A stretch of DNA of 11,105 bases from JANNHK01 sp031404355 (GTDB taxonomy: Bacteria; Actinomycetota; Acidimicrobiia; IMCC26256; PALSA-610). Positions 5,849 through 11,105 of this stretch are shown here, piece after piece. The notes below the pieces were generated by a model, which saw only the letters and a list, made by a program, of their open reading frames with translations, did no database searches and was not told the origin of the DNA. Position numbers and translations under genes: made by a program. Where the stretch lies: the NCBI GenBank assembly GCA_031404355.1, contig JANNHK010000125.1:1-11105 (forward strand), written 5' to 3'. Each line of letters starts with the position of its first letter. Positions within the stretch are counted from its first letter, which is position 1.

Positions 5849-6504
5849 TTGCGGGCGACGTAGAGCTGTTCGGCCACGACGTCGGGGACGACGTGCTCGC
5901 CGGTTGCCGTCTTCACACGTACGCCCGCGCCGCTGCGTTCGATCACGGTCGCGCTCGCGCCGGGAACCAGGCGGGCCGCGGCAACGAGGTGGAGTCCGTC
6001 GTCGGAGAGTTCGAGCTTCTCGCTGATGCGGGCGACCGTGACCTTGCCCGGTTCCGATACGGCCAGCGCGACCGTTACCTGGGGCCGGGTGACGCGCTTC
6101 GAACCCGGAATCGGGTTGCCGTGCGGGCACGTCGCGGGGTCGCCGAGCAGTTCGACGAGCTTTTCCTCGACGTCGGACGAGATCGCGTGCTCCCAGCGGG
6201 CGGCTTCCTTGTGCACCTTCTCCCACTCGAGCCCGATGACGTCGGTCAGCAACCGTTCGGCGAGCCGGTGGCGGCGGACCACCGTGGTCGCAAGGTGGCG
6301 GCCCTTTTCGGTGAGCTGCAGGCTGCGGTCGCTCGCGAGGTCGACGAACCCCTGCTCCGACAGGCGGTTGATGGTCTCCGATACTGCCGCCGCGGACAGA
6401 CCCAGTCGTTCGACGAGCCGGGCGCGCAGCGGAACGACACCTTCCTCCTCGATCGCGAGGATGGTTTCGAGGTACTCCTCGGTCGTGTCGTGCAGTTCGG
6501 CCAC
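5845..6504 (-). CDS. DtxR/IdeR-family metal-dependent transcriptional repressor
   Basis: A 219-aa repressor with an N-terminal winged helix (DTTEEYLETILAIEEEG 6-22; recognition helix around LSAAAVSETINRLSEQG 36-52), a metal-binding and dimerisation domain (ASDRSLQLT 57-65, HRLAERLLTDVIGL 79-92, ARWEHAIS 102-109) and a C-terminal SH3-like domain after GNPIPG (129-134). Counting residues directly against DtxR, site-1 ligands H79, E83 and H98 are kept and site-2 E105 and H106 are kept, but M10 is Glu and C102 is Ala. With metal it should repress iron or manganese uptake genes. GTG 6504 has GGAG 8 nt upstream and aligns with the family start. It is divergent from an iron-transport ATPase gene with an IdeR-like box between, suggesting local control. 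Confidence 0.92.
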   Translation of the reverse strand: MAELHDTTEEYLETILAIEEEGVVPLRARLVERLGLSAAAVSETINRLSEQGFVDLASDRSLQLTEKGRHLATTVVRRHRLAERLLTDVIGLEWEKVHKEAARWEHAISSDVEEKLVELLGDPATCPHGNPIPGSKRVTRPQVTVALAVSEPGKVTVARISEKLELSDDGLHLVAAARLVPGASATVIERSGAGVRVKTATGEHVVPDVVAEQLYVARN

Positions 6505-6533
6505 GGGGTGTGCTCCGTCCGAGAGTTCGGTAG

Positions 6534-6552
6534 GAAGGTAAGGATACCCTGA
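6534..6552 (+). promoter_or_regulatory. IdeR/DtxR-box-like operator overlapping the fbpC promoter
   Basis: The 19-mer from GAAGGTAAGG through ATACCCTGA matches 15 of 19 positions of the IdeR box TWAGGTWAGSCTWACCTWA; mismatches are positions 1, 11, 14 and 18. It lies in the 52-bp gap between the DtxR-type gene and the ABC ATPase gene and covers the ATPase gene's likely -10 hexamer, so bound repressor would block transcription when metal is ample. The match was counted by eye. Confidence 0.6.
6545..6550 (+). promoter_or_regulatory. Candidate -10 of a leaderless fbpC promoter
   Basis: TACCCT (TANNNT) ends 6 nt before the GTG start of the ABC ATPase, so transcription should begin at or next to the start codon. 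No spaced Shine-Dalgarno is present. No clear -35 is seen, which is common in actinobacterial promoters. Confidence 0.45.
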
Positions 6553-6556
6553 GCAT

Positions 6557-7582
6557 GTGTCGTCGGCCGTTGTCGTCTGCCGGGATCTCTCGAAGGCGTT
6601 CGGTTCCGTCGCGGCCGTGCGCGGCGTCGACCTCGACGTGCAGGCCGGAGAACTCCTCGCGCTGCTCGGTCCGAGTGGGTGCGGGAAGACGACGACGTTG
6701 CGGTGCATTGCGGGATTCGAGCGCCCGGACTCGGGTCAGGTGTTCCTCGCGGGCGAGGAGGTCGCGGGCCCGAACCGGTTCGTGCCGCCGGAGAAGCGTC
6801 ACGTTGGTGTGGTGTTCCAGGACTACGCGCTGTTTCCACATCTGAACGTGGCCCAGAACGTCGGCTACGGGGTCCGCGACCGGTCCCTGCGGGCATCTCG
6901 GGCGTCGGAGATGCTCGGACTGGTCGGACTGGCCGACAAGGCCCGGCGCCTTCCGCACGAACTGTCGGGGGGCGAGCAGCAGCGGGTGGCCATCGCCCGG
7001 GCGCTGGCGCCCGACCCGACGATCCTGTTGTTGGACGAGCCGTTCTCGAACCTCGACGCCGCGTTGCGCACGCGCGTACGAGCCGAGGTGCGCGACATCC
7101 TGCGTGCGGCCGGCGCCACCGCGGTGTTCGTGACGCACGACCAAGAGGAAGCGCTCAGCCTGGCCGACCGGGTCGCGGTCATGGAGGCGGGCGAGCTATT
7201 GCAAGTCGGAACGCCCGAGGAGTTGTACGAGCATCCGCGTCGGCCGTTCGTCGCGACCTTCGTCGGTGACGCCGAACTGTTGCCGGGTGAGAGCGACGGA
7301 ACGCGGGTGACGACGTCGGTGGGCAGCGTTCCCGTCGCGAACAGCGCGGTCGCGGGCCGCGTCGAGGTGGTGATCCGGCCCGAGAACGTCCGGCTGCGGC
7401 TCGACGGATCCGGTCACGGCACGGTGACGCGCATCACCTACTTCGGGCACGACCAGCTGATCGAGGTCGCGCTCGCCGACGGCGGACGGGTACGGGCGCG
7501 CACCGGGCCAGGACATACGTTCCACCCCGGTGACCGGGTTGCCGTGCAGATCGTCGGCGACGTCATCGTGTTCCCCGCGTGA
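6557..7582 (+). CDS. fbpC: Ferric-iron-type ABC transporter ATP-binding protein (FbpC/AfuC-like)
   Basis: A 341-aa importer ATPase that sits on the cytoplasmic face and powers a two-component permease. Visible are Walker A GPSGCGKT (38-45), the Q-loop Q88 in VVFQDYALFPHL, signature LSGGEQQ (136-142), Walker B ILLLDEP (156-162), D-loop SNLD (164-167) and switch histidine H194 in VTHDQEEAL, then a C-terminal TOBE-like domain from about residue 240. FVPPEKRHVGVVFQDYALF is typical of the CUT2-like iron/phosphonate/polyamine ATPases, and FbpC is favoured because an Fe(III)-binding lipoprotein and matching permease lie downstream. The GTG start at 6557 is required by frame; ATG 6555 is out of frame. 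It overlaps the FAD oxidoreductase start by 4 bp (GTGA). An IdeR-like box overlaps its promoter. Confidence 0.88.
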   Translation: MSSAVVVCRDLSKAFGSVAAVRGVDLDVQAGELLALLGPSGCGKTTTLRCIAGFERPDSGQVFLAGEEVAGPNRFVPPEKRHVGVVFQDYALFPHLNVAQNVGYGVRDRSLRASRASEMLGLVGLADKARRLPHELSGGEQQRVAIARALAPDPTILLLDEPFSNLDAALRTRVRAEVRDILRAAGATAVFVTHDQEEALSLADRVAVMEAGELLQVGTPEELYEHPRRPFVATFVGDAELLPGESDGTRVTTSVGSVPVANSAVAGRVEVVIRPENVRLRLDGSGHGTVTRITYFGHDQLIEVALADGGRVRARTGPGHTFHPGDRVAVQIVGDVIVFPA

Positions 7583-8907
7583 GCCAGGTCGTCGTCCTCG
7601 GCGCGGGCCCCGCCGGGCTCGGCGCCGCCTACCGCCTCGCACGCGCAGGCCGGGAGGTCACCGTGCTCGAACGGGCCGATCGGGTCGGCGGGTTGGCCGG
7701 AAGCTTCGAGGTCGCCGGTGTTCGTGTCGACCACGGCAGCCACCGCCTGCACCCCACGACGCCCGCGCCGATCCTCGCGACGCTGCGCGAACTCCTCGGC
7801 GCCGATCTGCAACGTCGGCCCCGTCACGGCCGCATCCGGATGGCCGGACGCTTCGTGAAGTTCCCGCCGCGTCCGACCGATCTGCTGCGCAACCTGCCGC
7901 CCGCGCTGTCGGCGCGACTGGCGCTCGACCTCGCGTCGAGCCCGTTGCGACGACGGAAGGGCGACACGTTCGCCGACGTGGTGCGCGCTTCGCTGGGCCC
8001 GACGTTGACCGACCGGTTCTACGCGCCGTACGTGGAGAAGTTGTTCGGCGTCGCGGCGGACGAGCTCTCGGGCGAGTTGGCGCGCCGGCGGATCGGCGCG
8101 AGCAGTGCCCGGGCGCTGGTGCGGCGCGTCGTGCGCCCCGACCCCGACCGCGGCGTGTTCTTCTACCCGCGCCGCGGCTACGGACAGATCAGCGAAGCGC
8201 TCGCCGACGCCGCGACCGCGGCCGGTGCGCGTATTCGCACCGATACCGAAGTCACCGCCATCGGCGCAGGCACGGTTGAGACAACCGCGGGTTCCTTCAC
8301 GGCCTCCGAGGTGTGGTCGACGCTCCCGCTTCCGTTGCTCGCCCGGCTCGCGGCCGCGCCCGCCCACGTGCTCGCGGCTGCCGCGCGCCTCGAAAGTCGC
8401 CCGTTGACGTTGGTGTACCTCGTGCTCCCGAGCGGGCGTTGGACCGAGTACGACGCGCACTACTTCCCCGAAGTCGCCGTCCCCATGGTGCGCGTGTCAG
8501 AACCGAAGAACTATCGCGACAGTGTCGACGACCCATCCGATGTCACCGTGTTGTGCGCCGAGGTTCCGGGTGATGTCGACGATCCCGGTCCGCGTGTCGT
8601 CGACGCGCTGCGACGCAACGATCTTCCGTGCCCGGAGCCGGTCCACGTCGAAGTACGACGCGTTCCTCGCGCCTATCCCGTGTATCGCGTCGGCTTCGAA
8701 GCCCCGCTCGCGACGCTCGACGAGTGGGCGCTCGGGCTCCCGGATGTTCTCAGTTTCGGTCGCCAGGGCCTGTTCGCGCACGACAACACCCACCACGCGC
8801 TGGCGATGGCGTGGGCGGCGGCCGACGCCGCGTCAGGTGGTGCGGTCGACCGGGCGGAGTGGGCCGGGGCCCGCCGGAGTTTCCTCGCGCACGTCGTCGA
8901 GGACTGA
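7579..8907 (+). CDS. FAD-dependent oxidoreductase of the amine oxidase / protoporphyrinogen oxidase-like fold
   Basis: A 442-aa flavoprotein with an N-terminal dinucleotide-binding fold: GAGPAGLGAAYRLARAG (8-24), acidic end LERADRVGGLAGSF (31-44), then DHGSHRLHP, the second FAD contact of the amine-oxidase/UDP-galactopyranose-mutase-like group. A later YPRRGYGQISEALADAA segment and C-terminal FGRQGLFAHDNTHHALAMAWAAA, the usual FAD-closing motif, complete the fold. The substrate is unknown; relatives include carotenoid desaturases, protoporphyrinogen oxidase and proteins of polysaccharide clusters. GTG 7579 overlaps the ATPase stop (GTGA), indicating coupled translation with the iron ATPase. 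The 3' end overlaps the convergent glycosyltransferase by 75 bp. A role in reducing imported ferric iron or in sugar or lipid chemistry with the GT is possible but unproven. Confidence 0.85.
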   Translation: MSQVVVLGAGPAGLGAAYRLARAGREVTVLERADRVGGLAGSFEVAGVRVDHGSHRLHPTTPAPILATLRELLGADLQRRPRHGRIRMAGRFVKFPPRPTDLLRNLPPALSARLALDLASSPLRRRKGDTFADVVRASLGPTLTDRFYAPYVEKLFGVAADELSGELARRRIGASSARALVRRVVRPDPDRGVFFYPRRGYGQISEALADAATAAGARIRTDTEVTAIGAGTVETTAGSFTASEVWSTLPLPLLARLAAAPAHVLAAAARLESRPLTLVYLVLPSGRWTEYDAHYFPEVAVPMVRVSEPKNYRDSVDDPSDVTVLCAEVPGDVDDPGPRVVDALRRNDLPCPEPVHVEVRRVPRAYPVYRVGFEAPLATLDEWALGLPDVLSFGRQGLFAHDNTHHALAMAWAAADAASGGAVDRAEWAGARRSFLAHVVED

Positions 8908-9588
8908 CCGATCGGTGCGCACCACGCGGTACACGGCGGGAATGACATGCCGCAGGTAGGGGATCAGGCGCACGAACGAACGGCCCGTGGAGCGAAACGA
9001 ATACGTGATCGGAACTTCGACGTAGCGGAAGTGCTTCGCCAGCAGGTCGAGCGTGAGTACCTGCGCGTAGTTGTAGTCGTGGTTGATGAACGCCGCACGT
9101 GCCGCCGCGGGTGAGAGCGCCCGGTAGCCACTCTGGCCGTCGGTGATCGGCGCGCGCGCAATGCGGGCGAGCAGCACGGTGAGCACACGGTTGCCGAACC
9201 GGCGATGCGGGCGCATGCGTCGGATCTCGCCCGCGAACCGCGATCCGACGACGTAGTCGGCGTCGTCGGCGAGGATCGGCGCGACCAGCCGACCGAGCTC
9301 CTCGGGCGCGTACTCACCGTCGGCATCGCAGAAGGCGACCGCAACCGGATCGAGTTCGAGGGCTCGCGCCAAGCCGAGGCGCACCGCGGCGCCGAGCCCG
9401 AGTCCGGGCGTCGAGACGACGATCGCCCCGGCCGCGGTCGCCCGTTCGGCAGTCGCGTCGTGCGACCCGTCGTCCACCACGAGGCAGCGAACCGGGTGGC
9501 CCGCTACCTGGTCAGGGACCCGCCGGACCACTGCACCGACCGCGACTTCCTCGTCGCGGGCGGGGAGGAAGAGCACGATCGGCTTCAT
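8833..9588 (-). CDS. GT2-family glycosyltransferase (polyprenyl-phosphate mannosyl/glucosyltransferase-like)
   Basis: A 251-aa GT-A enzyme related to dolichyl/polyprenyl-phosphate sugar transferases. It has IVLFLPARDEEVAVG (4-18), VVDDGSHDAT (37-46), the DXD-type FCDADGEYAPEEL (86-98) for metal-nucleotide binding, VGSRF (114-118) and TDGQSGYRAL (149-158), the acceptor-side loop. No clear transmembrane anchor follows, so it is a soluble or peripheral catalytic domain. ATG 9588 gives MKPIVLFLP; the frame stays open far upstream but only as a shadow of the iron-binding protein gene. There is no Shine-Dalgarno and a TAGGTT hexamer lies 7 nt upstream, suggesting a leaderless mRNA. It lies antisense inside an otherwise plus-strand iron locus, overlapping the FAD oxidoreductase 3' end by 75 bp. 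Sugar donor and acceptor are not identifiable. Confidence 0.88.
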   Translation of the reverse strand: MKPIVLFLPARDEEVAVGAVVRRVPDQVAGHPVRCLVVDDGSHDATAERATAAGAIVVSTPGLGLGAAVRLGLARALELDPVAVAFCDADGEYAPEELGRLVAPILADDADYVVGSRFAGEIRRMRPHRRFGNRVLTVLLARIARAPITDGQSGYRALSPAAARAAFINHDYNYAQVLTLDLLAKHFRYVEVPITYSFRSTGRSFVRLIPYLRHVIPAVYRVVRTDRSVLDDVREETPAGPGPLRPVDRTT

Positions 9589-9602
9589 GCAGCCCAACCT
9601 AA
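9584..9602. promoter_or_regulatory. Weak IdeR-box-like 19-mer at the glycosyltransferase start
   Basis: This segment matches 13 of 19 positions of TWAGGTWAGSCTWACCTWA. The right half CCAACCTAA is nearly perfect (8 of 9) while the left half is poor. It would cover the glycosyltransferase -10 and lies about 50 bp from the iron-binding protein start. It could be chance or a half-site. Confidence 0.3.
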
Positions 9603-9625
9603 CTTCGGTCAGGTTGCCCTGACAA
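9596..9625 (-). promoter_or_regulatory. Candidate leaderless promoter of the glycosyltransferase gene
   Basis: On the minus strand TTGTCA (9625-9620, 5 of 6 to TTGACA) is followed by an 18-nt spacer and TAGGTT (9601-9596, TANNNT), which ends 7 nt before ATG 9588. The geometry fits a sigma-70-type promoter giving a leaderless transcript. Confidence 0.5.
9608..9623. repeat. Perfect inverted repeat GTCAGG-TTGC-CCTGAC in the divergent iron promoter region
   Basis: Six-base perfect arms around a 4-nt centre lie between the divergent glycosyltransferase and iron-binding protein genes. AGGTTG (9611-9616) inside it also pairs with CAACCT (9595-9600) as a second, wider inverted repeat. It overlaps the possible -35 (TTGCCC, 9614-9619) of the plus-strand gene and the -35 of the minus-strand gene, so it could be an operator. 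Confidence 0.45.
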
Positions 9626-9648
9626 GCGCAACGCGCGAACATGGTCCG

Positions 9649-10665
9649 ATGCTGTGGCGAACAACGGTCCCGATCCTGGTGGGAGCCCTCGTCCTCGTGC
9701 CACTGGCCGGATGCGGGGACGGCGGCGGCGATGAACTCGTCATCTACTCGGGCCGTAACAAGGAACTGGTCGGGTCCCTCCTCGACGATTTCTCCGAGGA
9801 AACGGGCATCCCGATTGCCGTGCGCTACGGCGACTCGGCCGACCTTGCGGTGCTGATCGACACCGAGGGCGACCAATCGCCGGCCGACGTCTTCCTCTCG
9901 CAGAGTCCCGGCGCCATCGGATTCATCGACGGCGAGGGCCGCCTGGTCGGGCTTCCGGCCGACGTCCTCGACCAGGTCCCGGAGCACTTCCGCGCGAGCG
10001 ACGGCGACTGGGTTGGCCTCTCGGGGCGCGTGCGCGTGATCGTCTACAACGCCGACGAGACCGACGAGAGTGACGTACCCGACTCCGTGTTCGACCTCAC
10101 GACACCCGAGTACGAGGGCCGGGTCGGCCTTGCACCGAGCAACGGCTCGTTCCAGGACTTCGTGACGATCATGCGCTCGATGCGCGGCGACGACGAAACG
10201 CTCGAATGGCTGACCGCCATGCGCGAGAACGGCGTCCGTACCTACGAGAACAACATCGCGATCCGCGAAGCGGTTGCGCGAGGCGAGATCGACTTCGGCT
10301 TGGTCAACCACTACTACAACGAACAAGCGAAGGCCGAAGATCCCGACACGCCGACCGAGAACCACTTTCTCGACGGCGACGATCCCGGCGCGGCGATCCT
10401 CACGACCGCGGTCGGCGTGCTCGACACTGCCGGCGGTCAGTCGGAGAATGCCGAACGGTTCGCGGCGTTCCTGTTGACGCGTGAGGCGCAGGAGTACTTC
10501 GCGAGCGAGACGTTCGAGTACCCGCTCGCGGCCGGGGTCGAGCCTGCGTCCGACCTTCCTGCGCTCGATTCGTTGGCGACACCCGAGATCGACTTGTCGG
10601 CGTTGGGTGGCGGGCTGCAGCGGACCCGCGAACTGATCCGCGACAGCGGGCTCGAGCGCGCGTGA
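9649..10665 (+). CDS. fbpA: Fe(III)-type ABC transporter substrate-binding lipoprotein (FbpA/FutA/AfuA-like)
   Basis: A 338-aa periplasmic-type binding protein, lipid-anchored outside the membrane: basic start MLWR, hydrophobic stretch 7-18, lipobox LAGC with the anchor cysteine C22. The mature part opens ELVIYSGRNKELVGSLLDDF (29-48) and has GDSADLAVLIDTEGDQSPADVFLSQ, VRVIVYN with Y133, and the adjacent tyrosines Y222-Y223 in VNHYYN that coordinate ferric iron in FbpA homologues. Length fits the family. ATG 9649 is chosen because it gives a proper signal peptide; ATG 9641 is in another frame. No Shine-Dalgarno is seen; TTGCCC (9614-9619), 17 nt and GAACAT (9637-9642), 6 nt before the ATG, is a weak leaderless promoter candidate. 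The stop overlaps the permease start (GTGA), so the two are one operon. Confidence 0.92.
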   Translation: MLWRTTVPILVGALVLVPLAGCGDGGGDELVIYSGRNKELVGSLLDDFSEETGIPIAVRYGDSADLAVLIDTEGDQSPADVFLSQSPGAIGFIDGEGRLVGLPADVLDQVPEHFRASDGDWVGLSGRVRVIVYNADETDESDVPDSVFDLTTPEYEGRVGLAPSNGSFQDFVTIMRSMRGDDETLEWLTAMRENGVRTYENNIAIREAVARGEIDFGLVNHYYNEQAKAEDPDTPTENHFLDGDDPGAAILTTAVGVLDTAGGQSENAERFAAFLLTREAQEYFASETFEYPLAAGVEPASDLPALDSLATPEIDLSALGGGLQRTRELIRDSGLERA

Positions 10666-11105
10666 TTCCGGTGCGGGCCCGGCGGTTCCGTGCCGGCCCG
10701 CCAATCGGGCTGTCGGTCTCCGGCCTCGTCGTCGCCGCGTTCTTCGCGCTGCCGCTCGTGTACCTGCTGTGGCACAACATCGGGGTCGGCCGCGACCTTG
10801 TCGACGTCTTGCGGGCCGAGAACTTCCTCGATCCGTTGCGCCGGACCCTCACCCTGGCCGTCATCGTCTCGGTCGGGGCGACCGCGCTCGGAACCGCACT
10901 GGCGTGGTTGCTCACGCGAACGGACCTTCCGGGACGCGGGTTCTGGCGCATCGTCGTTCCCCTCCCCCTGGTCATGCCGAGCTTCGTCGGTGCGTTCGCG
11001 CTCGTTGCCGCGTTCACGCGCGGCGGACTCGTCGACTCGCTGTTCGGCATCGAGCAACTGCCGCGGATCGAAGGCTTGTGGGCCGCATCGCTCGTGCTCA
11101 CGCTG
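10662..11105 (+). CDS. fbpB: Ferric-iron ABC transporter permease (FbpB-like), N-terminal part (runs off right edge)
   Basis: GTG 10662 overlaps the binding-protein stop by GTGA and opens a frame that stays open for 148 codons to the window end. After a basic start (MIPVRARRFR) come hydrophobic segments at about 15-37, 64-84 and 97-118, the last containing VPLPLVMPSFVGAFAL, with RTLTLAVIVSVGATALGTALAWLLTRTDLPGR before it, the typical first-half layout of FbpB/AfuB permeases. These are long proteins with two homologous permease halves; only the start of the first half is visible and its EAA loop lies beyond the edge. With the lipoprotein and the ATPase encoded at 6557-7582 it should complete a ferric-iron importer. 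Confidence 0.88.
   Translation, partial: MIPVRARRFRAGPPIGLSVSGLVVAAFFALPLVYLLWHNIGVGRDLVDVLRAENFLDPLRRTLTLAVIVSVGATALGTALAWLLTRTDLPGRGFWRIVVPLPLVMPSFVGAFALVAAFTRGGLVDSLFGIEQLPRIEGLWAASLVLTL

Noticed and set aside
6555..6845. ATG 6555 as the start of the ABC ATPase
   Set aside because: It is out of frame with the Walker A motif; GTG 6557 is in frame.
5237..7144. A 635-codon minus-strand open frame
   Set aside because: It is antisense to fbpC and the GNAT gene and out of frame with the DtxR-type gene; its composition is Arg/His-rich shadow sequence.
9641..9856. ATG 9641 as the start of the iron-binding protein
   Set aside because: It is in another frame and gives a 71-codon shadow without a signal peptide; ATG 9649 yields the lipobox.
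9589..10704. N-terminal extension of the minus-strand glycosyltransferase to 623 residues
   Set aside because: The extra sequence is the reverse shadow of the iron-binding protein gene; the GT family start fits ATG 9588.
1..11105. Defence system, toxin-antitoxin pair, mobile element, CRISPR, tRNA or rRNA
   Set aside because: None of the genes carries transposase, integrase, nuclease or toxin motifs, and no regularly spaced repeats or RNA-gene sequences were seen.

Overview
The window is gene-dense, very GC-rich DNA with strong G/C preference at third codon positions, frequent GTG/TTG starts and very short or overlapping gene junctions. The protein set (GpgS, TreT beside a GT20 enzyme, a CysO-like sulfur carrier ending in PAVAGG, and a DtxR/IdeR-type repressor with a matching operator) points to an actinobacterium, possibly an Acidimicrobiia-like lineage. 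The phylum is well supported. The class is a guess from protein style. No rRNA, tRNA, CRISPR array, insertion sequence or phage gene was seen, so this looks like chromosomal core or near-core sequence.

Region 1 (1-3387) concerns sugar and compatible-solute metabolism. On the minus strand lie a trehalose glycosyltransferring synthase (TreT) and, 1 nt after its stop, the N-terminal part of a GT20 trehalose-6-phosphate-synthase-like gene that runs off the left edge. Divergent from them is a type II glycerate kinase, which meets tail-to-tail (29-bp overlap) with gpgS, glucosyl-3-phosphoglycerate synthase. Trehalose synthesis, glucosylglycerate-type synthesis and glycerate re-entry into glycolysis are thus side by side.

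Region 2 (3388-5167) is a SAM-riboswitch-controlled pair. A clear S-box (SAM-I-like) aptamer precedes a PLP-dependent threonine synthase-like gene, followed 5 nt after its stop by a 90-aa CysO/MoaD-type sulfur carrier ending in Gly-Gly. SAM control plus a thiocarboxylate carrier suggests a sulfur-amino-acid role, possibly sulfhydrylation of O-phosphohomoserine, rather than only threonine synthesis. This is the most interesting hypothesis in the window.

Region 3 (5309-11105) is an iron-uptake neighbourhood after a lone GNAT acetyltransferase. It holds a DtxR/IdeR-family repressor with two altered metal-site residues, a divergent FbpC/AfuC-type ABC ATPase whose apparently leaderless promoter overlaps an IdeR-box-like 19-mer, an FAD-dependent amine-oxidase-fold oxidoreductase coupled to the ATPase by a GTGA overlap, an antisense GT2 glycosyltransferase (75-bp tail overlap), then an Fe(III)-binding lipoprotein and its permease (truncated by the right edge). 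ATPase, binding protein and permease plausibly form one ferric-iron importer whose genes are split by two unrelated-looking genes.

Three convergent gene pairs overlap at their 3' ends and at least two or three genes lack a Shine-Dalgarno but have a TANNNT hexamer 6-7 nt before the start, the signature of leaderless mRNAs.
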